DNA of 13,913 nucleotides, from assembly GCA_022600655.1 (NCBI GenBank), contig JAHZJZ010000130.1:1-13913 (forward strand), in the 5' to 3' direction. Positions 1 through 8,376 of the stretch are shown in pieces. A model generated the notes under the pieces. It ran no database searches. It was not told where the DNA came from and saw nothing but the letters and a program-made list of their open reading frames with translations. A program made the translations under genes and the position numbers. This DNA is from Campylobacterota bacterium. GTDB lineage: Bacteria; Campylobacterota; Campylobacteria; Campylobacterales; Sulfurovaceae. Within the stretch, counting starts at the first letter, position 1, and every line of letters starts with the position of its first letter.

Positions 1-1664
1 ACTTGAAAGAAGAAAAATATTTAGTTTTAGATACTAAGTTCTTTGATATGAAGTTCAAGTATAAGCTTTTAAGTAAATTTGATAATCTCGATGAGCAGAT
101 AGATGGAGTACTAATTAATAGTGAAAACTTTGGAGCATTGAACTTACTTCAAAGTAGATATAAAGAGCAGGTTAAAACGGTTTATATTGACCCACCTTAC
201 AATACAAAAGAAGGAGATTTCCTTTATAAAGACAACTATAAGCACAGTAGTTGGATGTCTATGATAGAAGATAGATTATTACTTATGAAAACTCTTGTTA
301 ATCATAAAGGTAGATTTTATTGTTCAATTGATGATAGAGAAAATAGTAAATTATTAGAACTATTGTATTTGCACCTTGGAAAAGAAAATTATTTAAGTTC
401 AATTACTTGGGAAAAAAGAACTAAATCTCAAAATACAAAAACTTCTAAATATATGCTTCAATCAAAAGTAGAATATATTCATCCATTTAGATTTGAAGAC
501 AAGCGGCAAGAGTTTAATTTAGAGGTGTCTGGTCAAAAAGAATATCCATTGGAAGATGAAATTGGAAAGTATAGAATTCAAAAAGCTGAAATGGATTCAT
601 TAGATAGAGCTCACGCAGCCGTATCAATGGCTTATCCAATATTAGGTATCAGTCCTAACAAAGGTAAATGTTGGAAATTTGGAACAGATACAGCAGAGTT
701 ATATCTTGAAGAAAATAGAGTTTTCTTAAAAGATGATTGGCCATATATTATTTTTAGACCTGAACACGAAGAGCAAGATATACATAAGCCTTTTTGGTCT
801 CATTTTTTTGATAAGGACACTTATGGAACAGCAGAAAGTGGATTAAAAGTTTTAGATAAAGAATTGGGATTTGGTAAAGACTTTTTAACTGTAAAACCAA
901 TTGAATTGATTTCAAAATTATTATTTCATACAAGTGATGATAAACAAATAATCTTAGATTATTTTGCTGGTTCTGGAACGACTGGACACTCTGTAATCAA
1001 TCTAAATAGAAAGCATAATGGTAAGAGAAAATATATTTTAGTTGAAATGGGAGAGTATTTTGAACAGTTATTAAAACCTCGTATTCAGAAAATTATCTAT
1101 ACTGACAAGTATAAAGATGGAAAACCAACGACTAAAAATGGTGTCTCTCAAATGTTTAAATATTTTAAATTAGAAAGCTATGAAGACACTCTAAATAACC
1201 TTGAATTCAAAAAAACAAAAGATCAAGAAGATGCTTTAGATTTATATGGAGAAGCCAAAGAAGATTATATGCTTAACTACTCTTTAGATGTAGAGAGCCA
1301 AAGCTCACTTTTAAACATAGATACCTTTAGTACGCCATTTGACTATAAACTAAAAATTGCTACTTCAAGTGTTGGAGAAACAAAAAATACAAACATTGAC
1401 TTGGTAGAGACATTTAATTATCTTTTGGGGCTTGTGGTTGAAAAAGTAAACTTTGATGAGGGCTTTTTTACTATAAAGGGGCAGAACCTCAAAGAGAGTA
1501 AGATTTTAATCATTTGGAGAGATAACAAAACAAATGATGAACTCAATGTGTTTGTAGAAGCGTTAGATTTAGATAAGTTTGATGAGGTCTATGTGAATGG
1601 GGATAATAACTTAGGGTTTAGCCTTATTGAAGAGGCGTTTAAGAGGTTGATGTTTAATGAGTAG
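1..1664 (+). CDS. mod: Type III restriction-modification DNA methyltransferase (Mod), 5' end outside window
   Basis: This is an adenine-specific DNA methyltransferase of the beta class, the modification subunit of a type III RM system. It methylates the recognition site and directs the Res subunit. Motif IV, DPPYN, lies at residues 63-67 counted from a TTG at position 3. The SAM-binding motif I, FAGSGTTG, lies at about residues 321-328. The order DPPY before FxGxG defines the beta class, and the variable stretch between them (about 130-300) should hold the target-recognition region. The open frame reaches the window edge, and TTG is only the first possible start. From knowledge of the family, the YLVLDTKFFD...DGVLINSENF segment usually sits inside longer Mod proteins, so the true N-terminus is probably upstream. 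The stop overlaps the following Fic gene by 8 nt. I am confident of the family; the start is unknown. Confidence 0.93.
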   Translation, partial: LKEEKYLVLDTKFFDMKFKYKLLSKFDNLDEQIDGVLINSENFGALNLLQSRYKEQVKTVYIDPPYNTKEGDFLYKDNYKHSSWMSMIEDRLLLMKTLVNHKGRFYCSIDDRENSKLLELLYLHLGKENYLSSITWEKRTKSQNTKTSKYMLQSKVEYIHPFRFEDKRQEFNLEVSGQKEYPLEDEIGKYRIQKAEMDSLDRAHAAVSMAYPILGISPNKGKCWKFGTDTAELYLEENRVFLKDDWPYIIFRPEHEEQDIHKPFWSHFFDKDTYGTAESGLKVLDKELGFGKDFLTVKPIELISKLLFHTSDDKQIILDYFAGSGTTGHSVINLNRKHNGKRKYILVEMGEYFEQLLKPRIQKIIYTDKYKDGKPTTKNGVSQMFKYFKLESYEDTLNNLEFKKTKDQEDALDLYGEAKEDYMLNYSLDVESQSSLLNIDTFSTPFDYKLKIATSSVGETKNTNIDLVETFNYLLGLVVEKVNFDEGFFTIKGQNLKESKILIIWRDNKTNDELNVFVEALDLDKFDEVYVNGDNNLGFSLIEEAFKRLMFNE

Positions 1665-2652
1665 CTATAAACCACCCTATACGATAACAAGTGAAATACT
1701 AAAACTTATCTCTGAAATATCTGAGCTTATCTCTGATGTAAAATATATAGATAAAAACTATAGTACACTTAAATTGCGTAAAAAAAATAGAGTTAGGTCT
1801 ATTACAGGCACTCTTCAGATAGAGGGAAACAGCTTTGATGAAACTAAAGTTACCAATGTCATCAACGGTAAGAGTGTTTTAGGAACGATGAGAGAGATAG
1901 AGGAGGTCAAAGGAGCTATTGAGGCTTATGATTATTTAGATAAATATGATTATAAAAATGAGAAAGATTTACTAAAAGCTCACAAGTTTCTTATGAAAAA
2001 TCTTCTTAACAATGCAGGAGCTTACAGGCATAGCAATGTAGGAGTAGGAGGAGCTGATGGCGTGACACATGTAGCACCACCACCCAATATGGTACCACAG
2101 TTAATGGGGGATATTTTTGAGTGGCTCAATAGCAGTGATGAGCATCTCCTTATAGTTAGTTGTGTGTTTCATTATGAGTTTGAATTTATACACCCATTCA
2201 ATGATGGTAATGGACGGATTGGGAGGCTTTGGCAAACTGTTATATTGAAATCATACAAAGATTTTTTTATCTATATTCCTATAGAGAGTATGGTTAGAGA
2301 TAATCAAGAAAAATATTATCAAGCATTAGAAGATGCAGGAAGCAGTGGTGAGAGTACACCCTTTATAGAATTTATGTTGGAGGTAATAGCTAAATCATTG
2401 CAAGATTACATAAAAGAGAGTAAAAAGAGTGTCCCTAAAAATGTCCCTAAAAATGTCCCTTTAAAACGACTGGGTAAGATAGTAGAGCTTATCAAAAAAG
2501 ATAAAGACCTTACCGTAGTACAAATAGCAAATATACTGAAAGTAACAGACAAAACAATACAAAGAGATATAGCTAAATTAAAAGAACAAAACCAAATCAA
2601 AAGAGTAGGAAGTTTAAAGGCAGGTCATTGGGAGATAATAGATGAAATTTAA
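1657..2652 (+). CDS. Fic-domain protein (class II, self-inhibited) with C-terminal winged helix
   Basis: Fic enzymes usually transfer AMP from ATP to hydroxyl side chains of target proteins. The full active-site motif HPFNDGNGRIGR is at residues 179-190, including the catalytic His179. The segment around 120-145 (YRHSNVGVGG...VAPPP) matches the target-binding flap. An N-terminal inhibitory motif of the type (S/T)xxxE(G/N) is visible as TLQIEG at residues 52-57, so this is a class II Fic regulated in cis. After the Fic core comes a short VPKN tandem repeat (259-268), then a winged helix-turn-helix of DeoR-like appearance (about 270-331, with VTDKTIQRDIAKLKE as recognition helix). The ATG overlaps the mod stop by 8 nt, with AGAGG about 10 nt upstream. 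The 3' end overlaps res by 11 nt. No antitoxin gene is seen, which fits built-in inhibition. The target is unknown; it may act on RM subunits or on unrelated proteins. Confidence 0.92.
   Translation: MSSYKPPYTITSEILKLISEISELISDVKYIDKNYSTLKLRKKNRVRSITGTLQIEGNSFDETKVTNVINGKSVLGTMREIEEVKGAIEAYDYLDKYDYKNEKDLLKAHKFLMKNLLNNAGAYRHSNVGVGGADGVTHVAPPPNMVPQLMGDIFEWLNSSDEHLLIVSCVFHYEFEFIHPFNDGNGRIGRLWQTVILKSYKDFFIYIPIESMVRDNQEKYYQALEDAGSSGESTPFIEFMLEVIAKSLQDYIKESKKSVPKNVPKNVPLKRLGKIVELIKKDKDLTVVQIANILKVTDKTIQRDIAKLKEQNQIKRVGSLKAGHWEIIDEI
2431..2460 (+). repeat. 12-bp in-frame tandem repeat within the Fic gene
   Basis: The hexamer gtccct recurs at 2431, 2443 and 2455, each followed by aaaaat except the last, giving two full 12-bp units and half a unit. 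It encodes VPKN VPKN VP in the linker between the Fic core and the winged helix. A change in unit number would add or remove four residues without breaking the frame, so it could tune linker length but not switch the gene off. Confidence 0.85.
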
Positions 2653-5600
2653 CGAAAGATTAGTATTAAACTCTTATCTGTTATCACTTTTTGGAGTTGA
2701 TAGTTTTGAAGAGTTGGCAAAAGAGTTAAAAGAATCGCGATTAGAAGAGCTTGATGAGAATGATAACTCTCTTTTTTATCACGAGCTAAAAGATAAGCTT
2801 GTAAGTACCAATAAAATCATAAGTGATGATAAGCTTTTGGAGTATGATGAGAATATAGTAAGACACACCAAAAGAATGGGTCGTGGGTTAAAGTGGAAAT
2901 ATTTTCAATACCTCTCACTACTGTTTGTAGAGATTTACTTGGATAAATATTTTGATAATAAAGAGCAACTACTTGAAGAGTTAAATAGTTACTTAAAAGA
3001 GTTTAATACTACTATTGACAATAAAAAAGAGAAGCTTACAGAGTATGAAGAGTGTGAGCTAAATAAACTTGCTTTATATAATGCTACAGGAAGTGGAAAA
3101 ACTCTTTTACTTCAAATGAATTTATTACAGTTTAATCACTATGCCAAAGGTAAAATTAAAATCAATAAAACAGTTCTGATTACTCCAAATGAGGGGCTGT
3201 CAAATCAACACTTAGCAGAGTTTGAAGATTCAAATATAGAAGCAGAGATATTTTCAAAAGATAGTAAAGGACTTTTTGCAGGAAATTTTGCCAACGGTGG
3301 TGCTATTGAGATTATAGAGATAACAAAACTTGGAGAAGAAAACGGAGACAAAACAGTAGCCGTTGATAGCTTTGAAGATAATAATCTTGTCTTTATAGAT
3401 GAGGGACACCGTGGTAGTAGTGGAGACAAATGGAAAACCAACAGAGATAAGCTAAGTGCCAACGGTTTTGCTTTTGAATACTCAGCAACTTTTGCTCAAG
3501 CCATAAATGCAAGTACAGGAAAAAAGAAAAAAGAGCTTGAAAATGAGTATACAAAAGCCATTATCTTTGATTATAGTTATAAGTATTTTTATAATGATGG
3601 CTATGGTAAAGATTATTCAATTTTAAATCTCAGTGTTGATAGTGAGGATATAAAACAGACTTACTTAACAGCGTCACTTCTTAGCTTTTATCAACAGATG
3701 AAAATCTATGAGAGTTCAAAGAGTTTGTTAAAACCGTATCTTATAGAAAAACCTCTTATGGTCTTTGTAGGGTCAAGTGTAAATGCTGTTAGAAAAAGCA
3801 GTGGTAAAGATGTATCTGATGTGGTTGATGTCTTGTTATTTGTTGATGAATTCATAAAACGTAAAGTTGATAGTATTAAGAATATAGAAAAAGTCATGAG
3901 CCTTGATAGTGGTCTAAATAAACAAGATGGGAGTGATATATTTGCTAATAAATTTAGTTTTTTAGAGCATAGTAAATTGAATGCAACAGAGATGTTTGAT
4001 GACATTCTCAATACTGTTTTTAATGCGTCAAGTGGTTTACTTCATATAGAGAACTTAAAAGGGGTAGATGGGGAAATAGCTCTGAGAGTTGGAGAAAATG
4101 AACAGTTTGGGGTTATAAATGTTGGAGATAGCGATAAGCTTACTAAATTATGTGAAGCCAATGGTATGACTGTAAGTAGTCGAGATTTTTCAAATTCACT
4201 TTTTAACAGTATCAATAAAACAACTTCAAGTTTAAATATACTCATAGGTTCAAAAAAGTTTTCTGAGGGTTGGAGTTCTTGGAGAGTCTCTACTATGGGA
4301 CTTATGAATATCGGTAAAAAAGAGGGTTCACAGATTATCCAACTCTTTGGTCGTGGTGTAAGGCTTAAAGGTTATGAGTATTGTTTAAAAAGAAGTAGAG
4401 CCATAAATGGACGAGAGTTAGAGAGGAGATATCAAGCCGTTGAAACACTCAATATCTTTGGCTTAAAAGCTGACTACATGAAGGCTTTTAAAGACTACTT
4501 AAAAGATGAAGGTGTCCCTACGGATGAAAGAATAGAGTTTGTGCTACCTTTGATATACGATGAAAGTTATAAAAAGCAAAAACTAAAAGTGTTAGCTTTG
4601 CAAGAAGGAAAAGAGTTCAAAAGAGAAGTAAAGTTTGATTTGGAATATTCTGATATAAGAGGTATAAGTAAAAAAGTGGTACTAAACTTGTATAAACAAG
4701 TAGATGTATTGGAGAGTCAAAGTAGAAGTGGTGATAAGCTTGAGTTAAACAGTGAGATATTTCAAAAAGAGCATTTGAGTTTTGTAAGTATTGACAATCT
4801 GTTTTTTGCACTTCAACGGTTTAAAAATGAAAAAGGTTGGAGTAATTTAAACATCTCTAAATCAAATATAGAAGCTTTGCTTACGAGTAATAATTGGTAT
4901 AAGTTATATATACCAAGCGATAATATGAAAATAAGTAGTTTTAAAAATCTTTCTAATTTTGAAACCATTATAATGACGCTGCTTAAAAAATATATGAAGT
5001 CATTTTATGAGTACAAAAAGAGTGAGTGGGAGAGCCAATTTTTAGAGTATAGAGAATTGGATGAAACAAGAGATAGAGCAAATTTAATAGATAACTATAC
5101 CATTACAGTGGAAGATAAAGAGAGAGAGCTTATAGAGATATTAAAACAGATTGAACGAGATTTAATAGATAAAAAGTTACCAATTTTTGATAGAGCTGAT
5201 TTAAAGGTTTTTAATTTCAATAAACATCTTTATAACCCTTTGATTTATACAAATAAAGGAGTGACTACATTACAAATAAAACCAATAGCATTAAATGATG
5301 GTGAAAAAGAGTTTGTTAAAGATTTAGATGCTTACTTAAAAAGAAATAGTACTAAATATGAAGATACAGAGATGTTTTTACTTAGAAATCAAAGTAAAAC
5401 AGGGCTTGGGTTTTTCACTGAGGGTAATTTTTATCCAGACTTTATTATGTGGATAAAAAAAGAGGGTAAACAATATATTAATTTCATCGACCCTAAAGGG
5501 ATTAGAAACTTAAACATACAAGATGACTCAAAAATAAATTTATCTAGCAAAATAAAAGAGATAGAAGAACAACTTGGTGATTCAAATATAGTGTTGAACT

Positions 5601-5758
5601 CTTTTATAGTCTCAAATACATCATATAATGATATTGTAGCCTTGCATAGTAACATCACTAAAGATGAGCTTGAAGATAAAAATGTCTTGTTTCAAAAAGA
5701 TGATAAAGATAGTTATATAGATAAAATATTTAATAAAAATTTGGAGAAAATAGATTGA
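2642..5758 (+). CDS. res: Type III restriction enzyme, Res subunit (helicase-endonuclease)
   Basis: This is the restriction subunit of the type III RM system, a superfamily 2 ATPase that moves on DNA and cuts with a C-terminal nuclease once complexed with Mod. Walker A, ATGSGKT, is at residues 148-154. The Walker B/DEAD-like motif is DEGH at 253-256, motif III is SAT at 281-283, and motif VI is QLFGRGVR at 567-574. Near the C-terminus a PD-(D/E)xK nuclease signature is visible: YPDF with Asp933, then DPKG with Asp950 and Lys952. The second acidic residue is Asp rather than the Glu common in type III Res proteins, which still satisfies the general motif. The length of 1038 aa is normal and no frame break is seen, so the enzyme looks intact. 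The ATG has GGAG 7 nt upstream (2631-2634) and overlaps the fic stop by 11 nt, implying coupled translation with mod and fic. Confidence 0.94.
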   Translation: MKFNERLVLNSYLLSLFGVDSFEELAKELKESRLEELDENDNSLFYHELKDKLVSTNKIISDDKLLEYDENIVRHTKRMGRGLKWKYFQYLSLLFVEIYLDKYFDNKEQLLEELNSYLKEFNTTIDNKKEKLTEYEECELNKLALYNATGSGKTLLLQMNLLQFNHYAKGKIKINKTVLITPNEGLSNQHLAEFEDSNIEAEIFSKDSKGLFAGNFANGGAIEIIEITKLGEENGDKTVAVDSFEDNNLVFIDEGHRGSSGDKWKTNRDKLSANGFAFEYSATFAQAINASTGKKKKELENEYTKAIIFDYSYKYFYNDGYGKDYSILNLSVDSEDIKQTYLTASLLSFYQQMKIYESSKSLLKPYLIEKPLMVFVGSSVNAVRKSSGKDVSDVVDVLLFVDEFIKRKVDSIKNIEKVMSLDSGLNKQDGSDIFANKFSFLEHSKLNATEMFDDILNTVFNASSGLLHIENLKGVDGEIALRVGENEQFGVINVGDSDKLTKLCEANGMTVSSRDFSNSLFNSINKTTSSLNILIGSKKFSEGWSSWRVSTMGLMNIGKKEGSQIIQLFGRGVRLKGYEYCLKRSRAINGRELERRYQAVETLNIFGLKADYMKAFKDYLKDEGVPTDERIEFVLPLIYDESYKKQKLKVLALQEGKEFKREVKFDLEYSDIRGISKKVVLNLYKQVDVLESQSRSGDKLELNSEIFQKEHLSFVSIDNLFFALQRFKNEKGWSNLNISKSNIEALLTSNNWYKLYIPSDNMKISSFKNLSNFETIIMTLLKKYMKSFYEYKKSEWESQFLEYRELDETRDRANLIDNYTITVEDKERELIEILKQIERDLIDKKLPIFDRADLKVFNFNKHLYNPLIYTNKGVTTLQIKPIALNDGEKEFVKDLDAYLKRNSTKYEDTEMFLLRNQSKTGLGFFTEGNFYPDFIMWIKKEGKQYINFIDPKGIRNLNIQDDSKINLSSKIKEIEEQLGDSNIVLNSFIVSNTSYNDIVALHSNITKDELEDKNVLFQKDDKDSYIDKIFNKNLEKID

Positions 5759-6693
5759 AAAAAGCATTAATATTACTTAATATGGGTGGACCCAATAGGG
5801 TTGAAGAGGTGGAGATGTTTCTACGAAATATGTTTGCTGATAAAAATATTTTACCCGTAAATAGGTATTTGCGAAAGTTTATTGGCAATATTATTGTAAA
5901 AAAGCGTCTAAAAGAGGTTGAAGAGAATTTTACGGAGTATTTAGGTGGTAAGTCGCCACTTCCTATACTGACAGAAAAACTTATTACTAAACTTCAAAAT
6001 AGATTAGATATGCCAATAGTAGCAGCCATGCGTTATGTTCCTCCTTTTGCAACACCAGCACTTGAACAGTTTAAAGCTGACGGGGTAGAGGAGTTGGTAC
6101 TTTTCCCAATGTATCCACAATACTCAACCACAACAACACTCTCTTCCATAGAAGATATAGAGGCAAGGTGTGAAGCACTTGAGTATGCTCCTAAGATAAC
6201 CGTTATAGAGCCTTATTATGACGATTTTGATTATATAAAAGCAAGTGCCATGAAGATAATGGAAGCGATGGAGGGAAAAGAGACAGCAGATTATGACCTG
6301 ATTCTCTCAGCACATGGACTACCTGTGAGTATTATAAAGGCTGGTGACCCTTATGAGAAACAGGTGGAGTCAAATGTCTCTGCACTGAAAATATATCTTC
6401 ATGAGAGAGGCATAATATTTAATAATATTAAATTGGTTTATCAATCAAAAGTAGGTAACGCTTCATGGTTAGAACCTAGTTTGGTTGATGTACTACGTAA
6501 TCCGACACATAGAAAAGTACTTATCTATCCATTAGCATTTACGATTGATAACTCTGAGACGGTTTTTGAGTTAGATATTGAGAGTCGTGAGATAGCTGAT
6601 AAGATAAAGTATGATGATTTTAGAGTAGCCAAATGTTTTAATGACGATGATGCCTTTGTAGAGTTAATCGTTAAAAAAGTAAATGAGCTTTAA
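5755..6693 (+). CDS. hemH: Ferrochelatase
   Basis: Ferrochelatase inserts Fe2+ into protoporphyrin IX in the last step of haem synthesis, needed for the cytochromes of a respiring bacterium. The N-terminal LLNMGGP (7-13) is the family hallmark. The catalytic His is His187 in LILSAHGLP, and the metal-handling Glu is Glu268 in DNSETVFELD, equivalent to Glu264 of the Bacillus enzyme. The length of 312 aa is typical. The start is TTG at 5755, with GGAG 8 nt upstream (5743-5746). The next in-frame ATG (5779) would remove the conserved LLNMGGP strand, so TTG is preferred. The start overlaps the res stop in a TTGA junction, so hemH is probably translated from the RM operon transcript at least in part. 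No separate promoter is obvious inside the 3' end of res. The 3' end overlaps the next gene by one base (TAATG). Confidence 0.96.
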   Translation: MKKALILLNMGGPNRVEEVEMFLRNMFADKNILPVNRYLRKFIGNIIVKKRLKEVEENFTEYLGGKSPLPILTEKLITKLQNRLDMPIVAAMRYVPPFATPALEQFKADGVEELVLFPMYPQYSTTTTLSSIEDIEARCEALEYAPKITVIEPYYDDFDYIKASAMKIMEAMEGKETADYDLILSAHGLPVSIIKAGDPYEKQVESNVSALKIYLHERGIIFNNIKLVYQSKVGNASWLEPSLVDVLRNPTHRKVLIYPLAFTIDNSETVFELDIESREIADKIKYDDFRVAKCFNDDDAFVELIVKKVNEL

Positions 6694-7259
6694 TGCAGAC
6701 CATTGAGAAGCATTTTGTAGCCACTTATGAGGTCAAAAAATCAAAATTTATTGCTCACTTGGTTCCTATATCTGAGTATAAAGGGTTACAAGAGAAGTTA
6801 AGAGCAGAGCATCCAAAATCAAGACATGTGGTCTATGCCCTGCGTTACCTTAATGAGTTTGAACAGATTGTTGAGAACTCAAGTGATGATGAAGAGCCAA
6901 AAGGGGCTGCTGGGGTTCCTTCGCTCAATGTACTGCGTGGTGAAGCGTTGATTAATGTGGCTGTTTTAACAGTTCGATACTTTGGAGGAATCAAATTGGG
7001 GATTGGTGGAATGGCTAGAGCCTATGCTTCAGCTGTTAAAGAAGTTGTTGCTCAGTCTAATGTTGTTTTGTATGAAAAAATGTTAAAATATTCTTTCAGC
7101 ACCTCATATAGTGATATCCAAAGAGTAGAATATATTTTAAATAAAATAGAGATAATCCAAATAGAGCGAGAATTTTTAAATGACGGTGCTGCTTGGACAA
7201 TAGAATCAACAGAAAATAAAATAGAGAGTTTTAAAAAGGAGTTGGCGTGCATGAGATAG
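6693..7259 (+). CDS. YigZ/IMPACT family protein (UPF0029, DUF1949)
   Basis: This is a member of the conserved YigZ/IMPACT family, whose eukaryotic relatives regulate the eIF2 kinase GCN2. The role in bacteria is poorly defined. Visible family signatures are KSKFIAHL (16-23), SSDDEEPKGAAGVP (63-76) and VRYFGGIKLGIGGMARAY (94-111), which form the N-terminal UPF0029 domain. The C-terminal 60 or so residues correspond in position to the DUF1949 domain. The length of 188 aa is slightly short of the usual ~200 but covers both parts. The ATG overlaps the hemH stop in TAATG, and the 3' end overlaps the dedA-like gene by 13 nt, so it sits in the middle of a coupled three-gene run. The association with hemH looks positional and does not suggest a haem role. 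Family assignment is firm; function is unknown. Confidence 0.93.
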   Translation: MQTIEKHFVATYEVKKSKFIAHLVPISEYKGLQEKLRAEHPKSRHVVYALRYLNEFEQIVENSSDDEEPKGAAGVPSLNVLRGEALINVAVLTVRYFGGIKLGIGGMARAYASAVKEVVAQSNVVLYEKMLKYSFSTSYSDIQRVEYILNKIEIIQIEREFLNDGAAWTIESTENKIESFKKELACMR

Positions 7260-7903
7260 TAAATACCATCGTAGAGTTGGTAAGTCAGTTTGGTTATTTG
7301 GGTATATTTATAATGATGTTTTTAGAGAGTACCTTTTTCCCTTTCCCTAGTGAGGTAGCGATGATACCCGCAGGATATTTAGCTTTTAAAGGTGAGATGA
7401 ACTTGGTCATGGCAATTGTAGCAGGTATAGCAGGTTCTTTAGGTGGAGCATTGTTTAATTACTATTTGGCTAAAAAGTATGGACGAAAAGGGGTACTTGC
7501 ATTTGGTAAGTATTTTTTCTTTACCGAAGAGAAACTTCAGAAGATGGAAGCATTCTTTGTAAAACATGGCTCATTCTCTACCTTTGTTAGTCGTTTGATT
7601 CCAGGTGTTCGTCAACTCATATCTTTACCAGCAGGGCTATCAAAAATGCCTCTAAAACCCTTTACACTCTATACAACACTAGGAGCAGGAATTTGGGTGG
7701 TTATATTGGCTGTACTGGGGTACTATATTGGTATTTTAGTCCATGATATTGACTCAACTCAGCCATATTTCCCACAAGTTATAGCTGCAAGTAAACCGTA
7801 TATACATCAGATTTTATACATTACATTGGGCATGATATCTGTTGCAACTTTTGCCTATGTGATGACGCATAAACGAAAAAACAGAGTTAAAGCAGAATCG
7901 TAG
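7247..7903 (+). CDS. DedA-family inner membrane protein
   Basis: DedA proteins are integral membrane proteins implicated in moving lipid carriers such as undecaprenyl phosphate or phospholipids across the membrane, and in envelope homeostasis. The family features are FLESTFFPFPSE (26-36, with the conserved Glu27) and SRLIPGVRQLISLPAG (115-130, with Arg116 and Arg122). Hydrophobic segments are at about 15-45, 53-75, 142-165 and 187-206, followed by a basic tail (HKRKNRVK). The length of 218 aa is typical. The start is GTG at 7247, with AAGGA 6 nt upstream (7236-7240). The ATG at 7251 is in another frame and stops at once, so GTG is required. It overlaps the preceding gene by 13 nt and is the last gene of this run. 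The transported lipid cannot be read from sequence. Confidence 0.93.
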   Translation: MHEIVNTIVELVSQFGYLGIFIMMFLESTFFPFPSEVAMIPAGYLAFKGEMNLVMAIVAGIAGSLGGALFNYYLAKKYGRKGVLAFGKYFFFTEEKLQKMEAFFVKHGSFSTFVSRLIPGVRQLISLPAGLSKMPLKPFTLYTTLGAGIWVVILAVLGYYIGILVHDIDSTQPYFPQVIAASKPYIHQILYITLGMISVATFAYVMTHKRKNRVKAES

Positions 7904-7962
7904 TAAGAGGAAATATACACAGAATATAACTATAAATGAACGGAAATGTCTATAAAAGTAAC

Positions 7963-7979
7963 AATTTCCTATTGAAATT
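7963..7979 (+). terminator. Weak hairpin, possible terminator after the dedA-like gene
   Basis: AATTTC and GAAATT form a 6-bp stem around a 5-base loop. The stem is AT-rich and followed by only one further T, so termination here is doubtful. It is the best candidate in the spacer. Confidence 0.25.
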
Positions 7980-8067
7980 TAACAACTAATTTATTGTGTT
8001 GTGTAATATTTACGGTTTTTTTACTGTTCATTAGTAATTATTAACATTAAGAAAAGCCAATAGATAT

Positions 8068-8073
8068 TATAAT
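8068..8073 (+). promoter_or_regulatory. -10 box for the lipoprotein genes
   Basis: A perfect TATAAT lies about 39 nt before the first lipoprotein ATG, giving an expected 5' untranslated region of about 30 nt. No good -35 is present at 17-nt spacing (CATTAA at 8045-8050). This fits Campylobacterota, whose main sigma factor depends little on a -35 element. Confidence 0.6.
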
Positions 8074-8111
8074 TGATAGTCGTTAGGGCAAAATTTATTA
8101 GGAGAATCGTT

Positions 8112-8357
8112 ATGACAAAAACCGTTTTATTGGCATCTGTTGTTGCATTATTTGCATTTTCAGGATGTTCTCAACAAACAGCTAAACCAGAAGTAAAGGC
8201 AGAGGCTAACACTACAGCTGAAGCTAATGTAAGTGAAGTTAAAGCAATCGTTGAAGAGGTAGTAGTTGAGGCTGCTCCTGCAACTTCATTTAAAGAAGTA
8301 GCTGTTAAAGATGTAGAAGAAGTTACTGAAGCACAAGTAATTGAATCTGCAAAATAG
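8112..8357 (+). CDS. Small predicted lipoprotein, 81 aa
   Basis: I do not recognise a named family. The protein starts with a basic, hydrophobic signal peptide (MTKTVLLASVVALFAF) ending in a lipobox FSGC, with the lipidated Cys at residue 19. The mature part of about 62 residues is almost entirely Ala, Val, Glu, Lys and Thr, low in complexity and probably extended or helical, and strongly acidic. ATG at 8112 is chosen because AGGAG (8100-8104) lies 7 nt upstream and it gives a normal signal peptide. The upstream in-frame TTG at 8073 overlaps the -10 box and adds charged residues before the signal. It is followed after 19 nt by a second lipoprotein with a similar layout, so the two are likely co-expressed and paralogous. 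An envelope location is expected; the role is unknown. Confidence 0.8.
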   Translation: MTKTVLLASVVALFAFSGCSQQTAKPEVKAEANTTAEANVSEVKAIVEEVVVEAAPATSFKEVAVKDVEEVTEAQVIESAK

Positions 8358-8376
8358 TCTGTAAGGAATTCATAGT

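Larger units (their letters stand above)
7904..8111. other. Non-coding spacer between the dedA-like gene and the lipoprotein pair
   Basis: This 208-nt AT-rich spacer has no credible gene. It holds a weak hairpin just after the dedA-like stop (7963-7979), a stretch rich in T and A (7980-8060), and a -10 box at 8068-8073 that should drive the lipoprotein genes. It marks the end of the RM-hemH-dedA run and the start of a new transcription unit. Confidence 0.7.

Noticed and set aside
2431..2460. Phase-variable on/off repeat
   Set aside because: The unit is 12 bp, a multiple of three, so copy-number change cannot shift the frame.
3205..5658. Several open frames of 64-101 codons on the minus strand inside res
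   Set aside because: They lie wholly within a well-supported gene, have no ribosome sites, and are Ser/Leu-rich as expected for the reverse of an AT-rich coding strand.
8073..8111. Longer TTG start for the first lipoprotein
   Set aside because: TTG at 8073 overlaps the -10 box and would precede the signal peptide with charged residues; ATG at 8112 has a good ribosome site.
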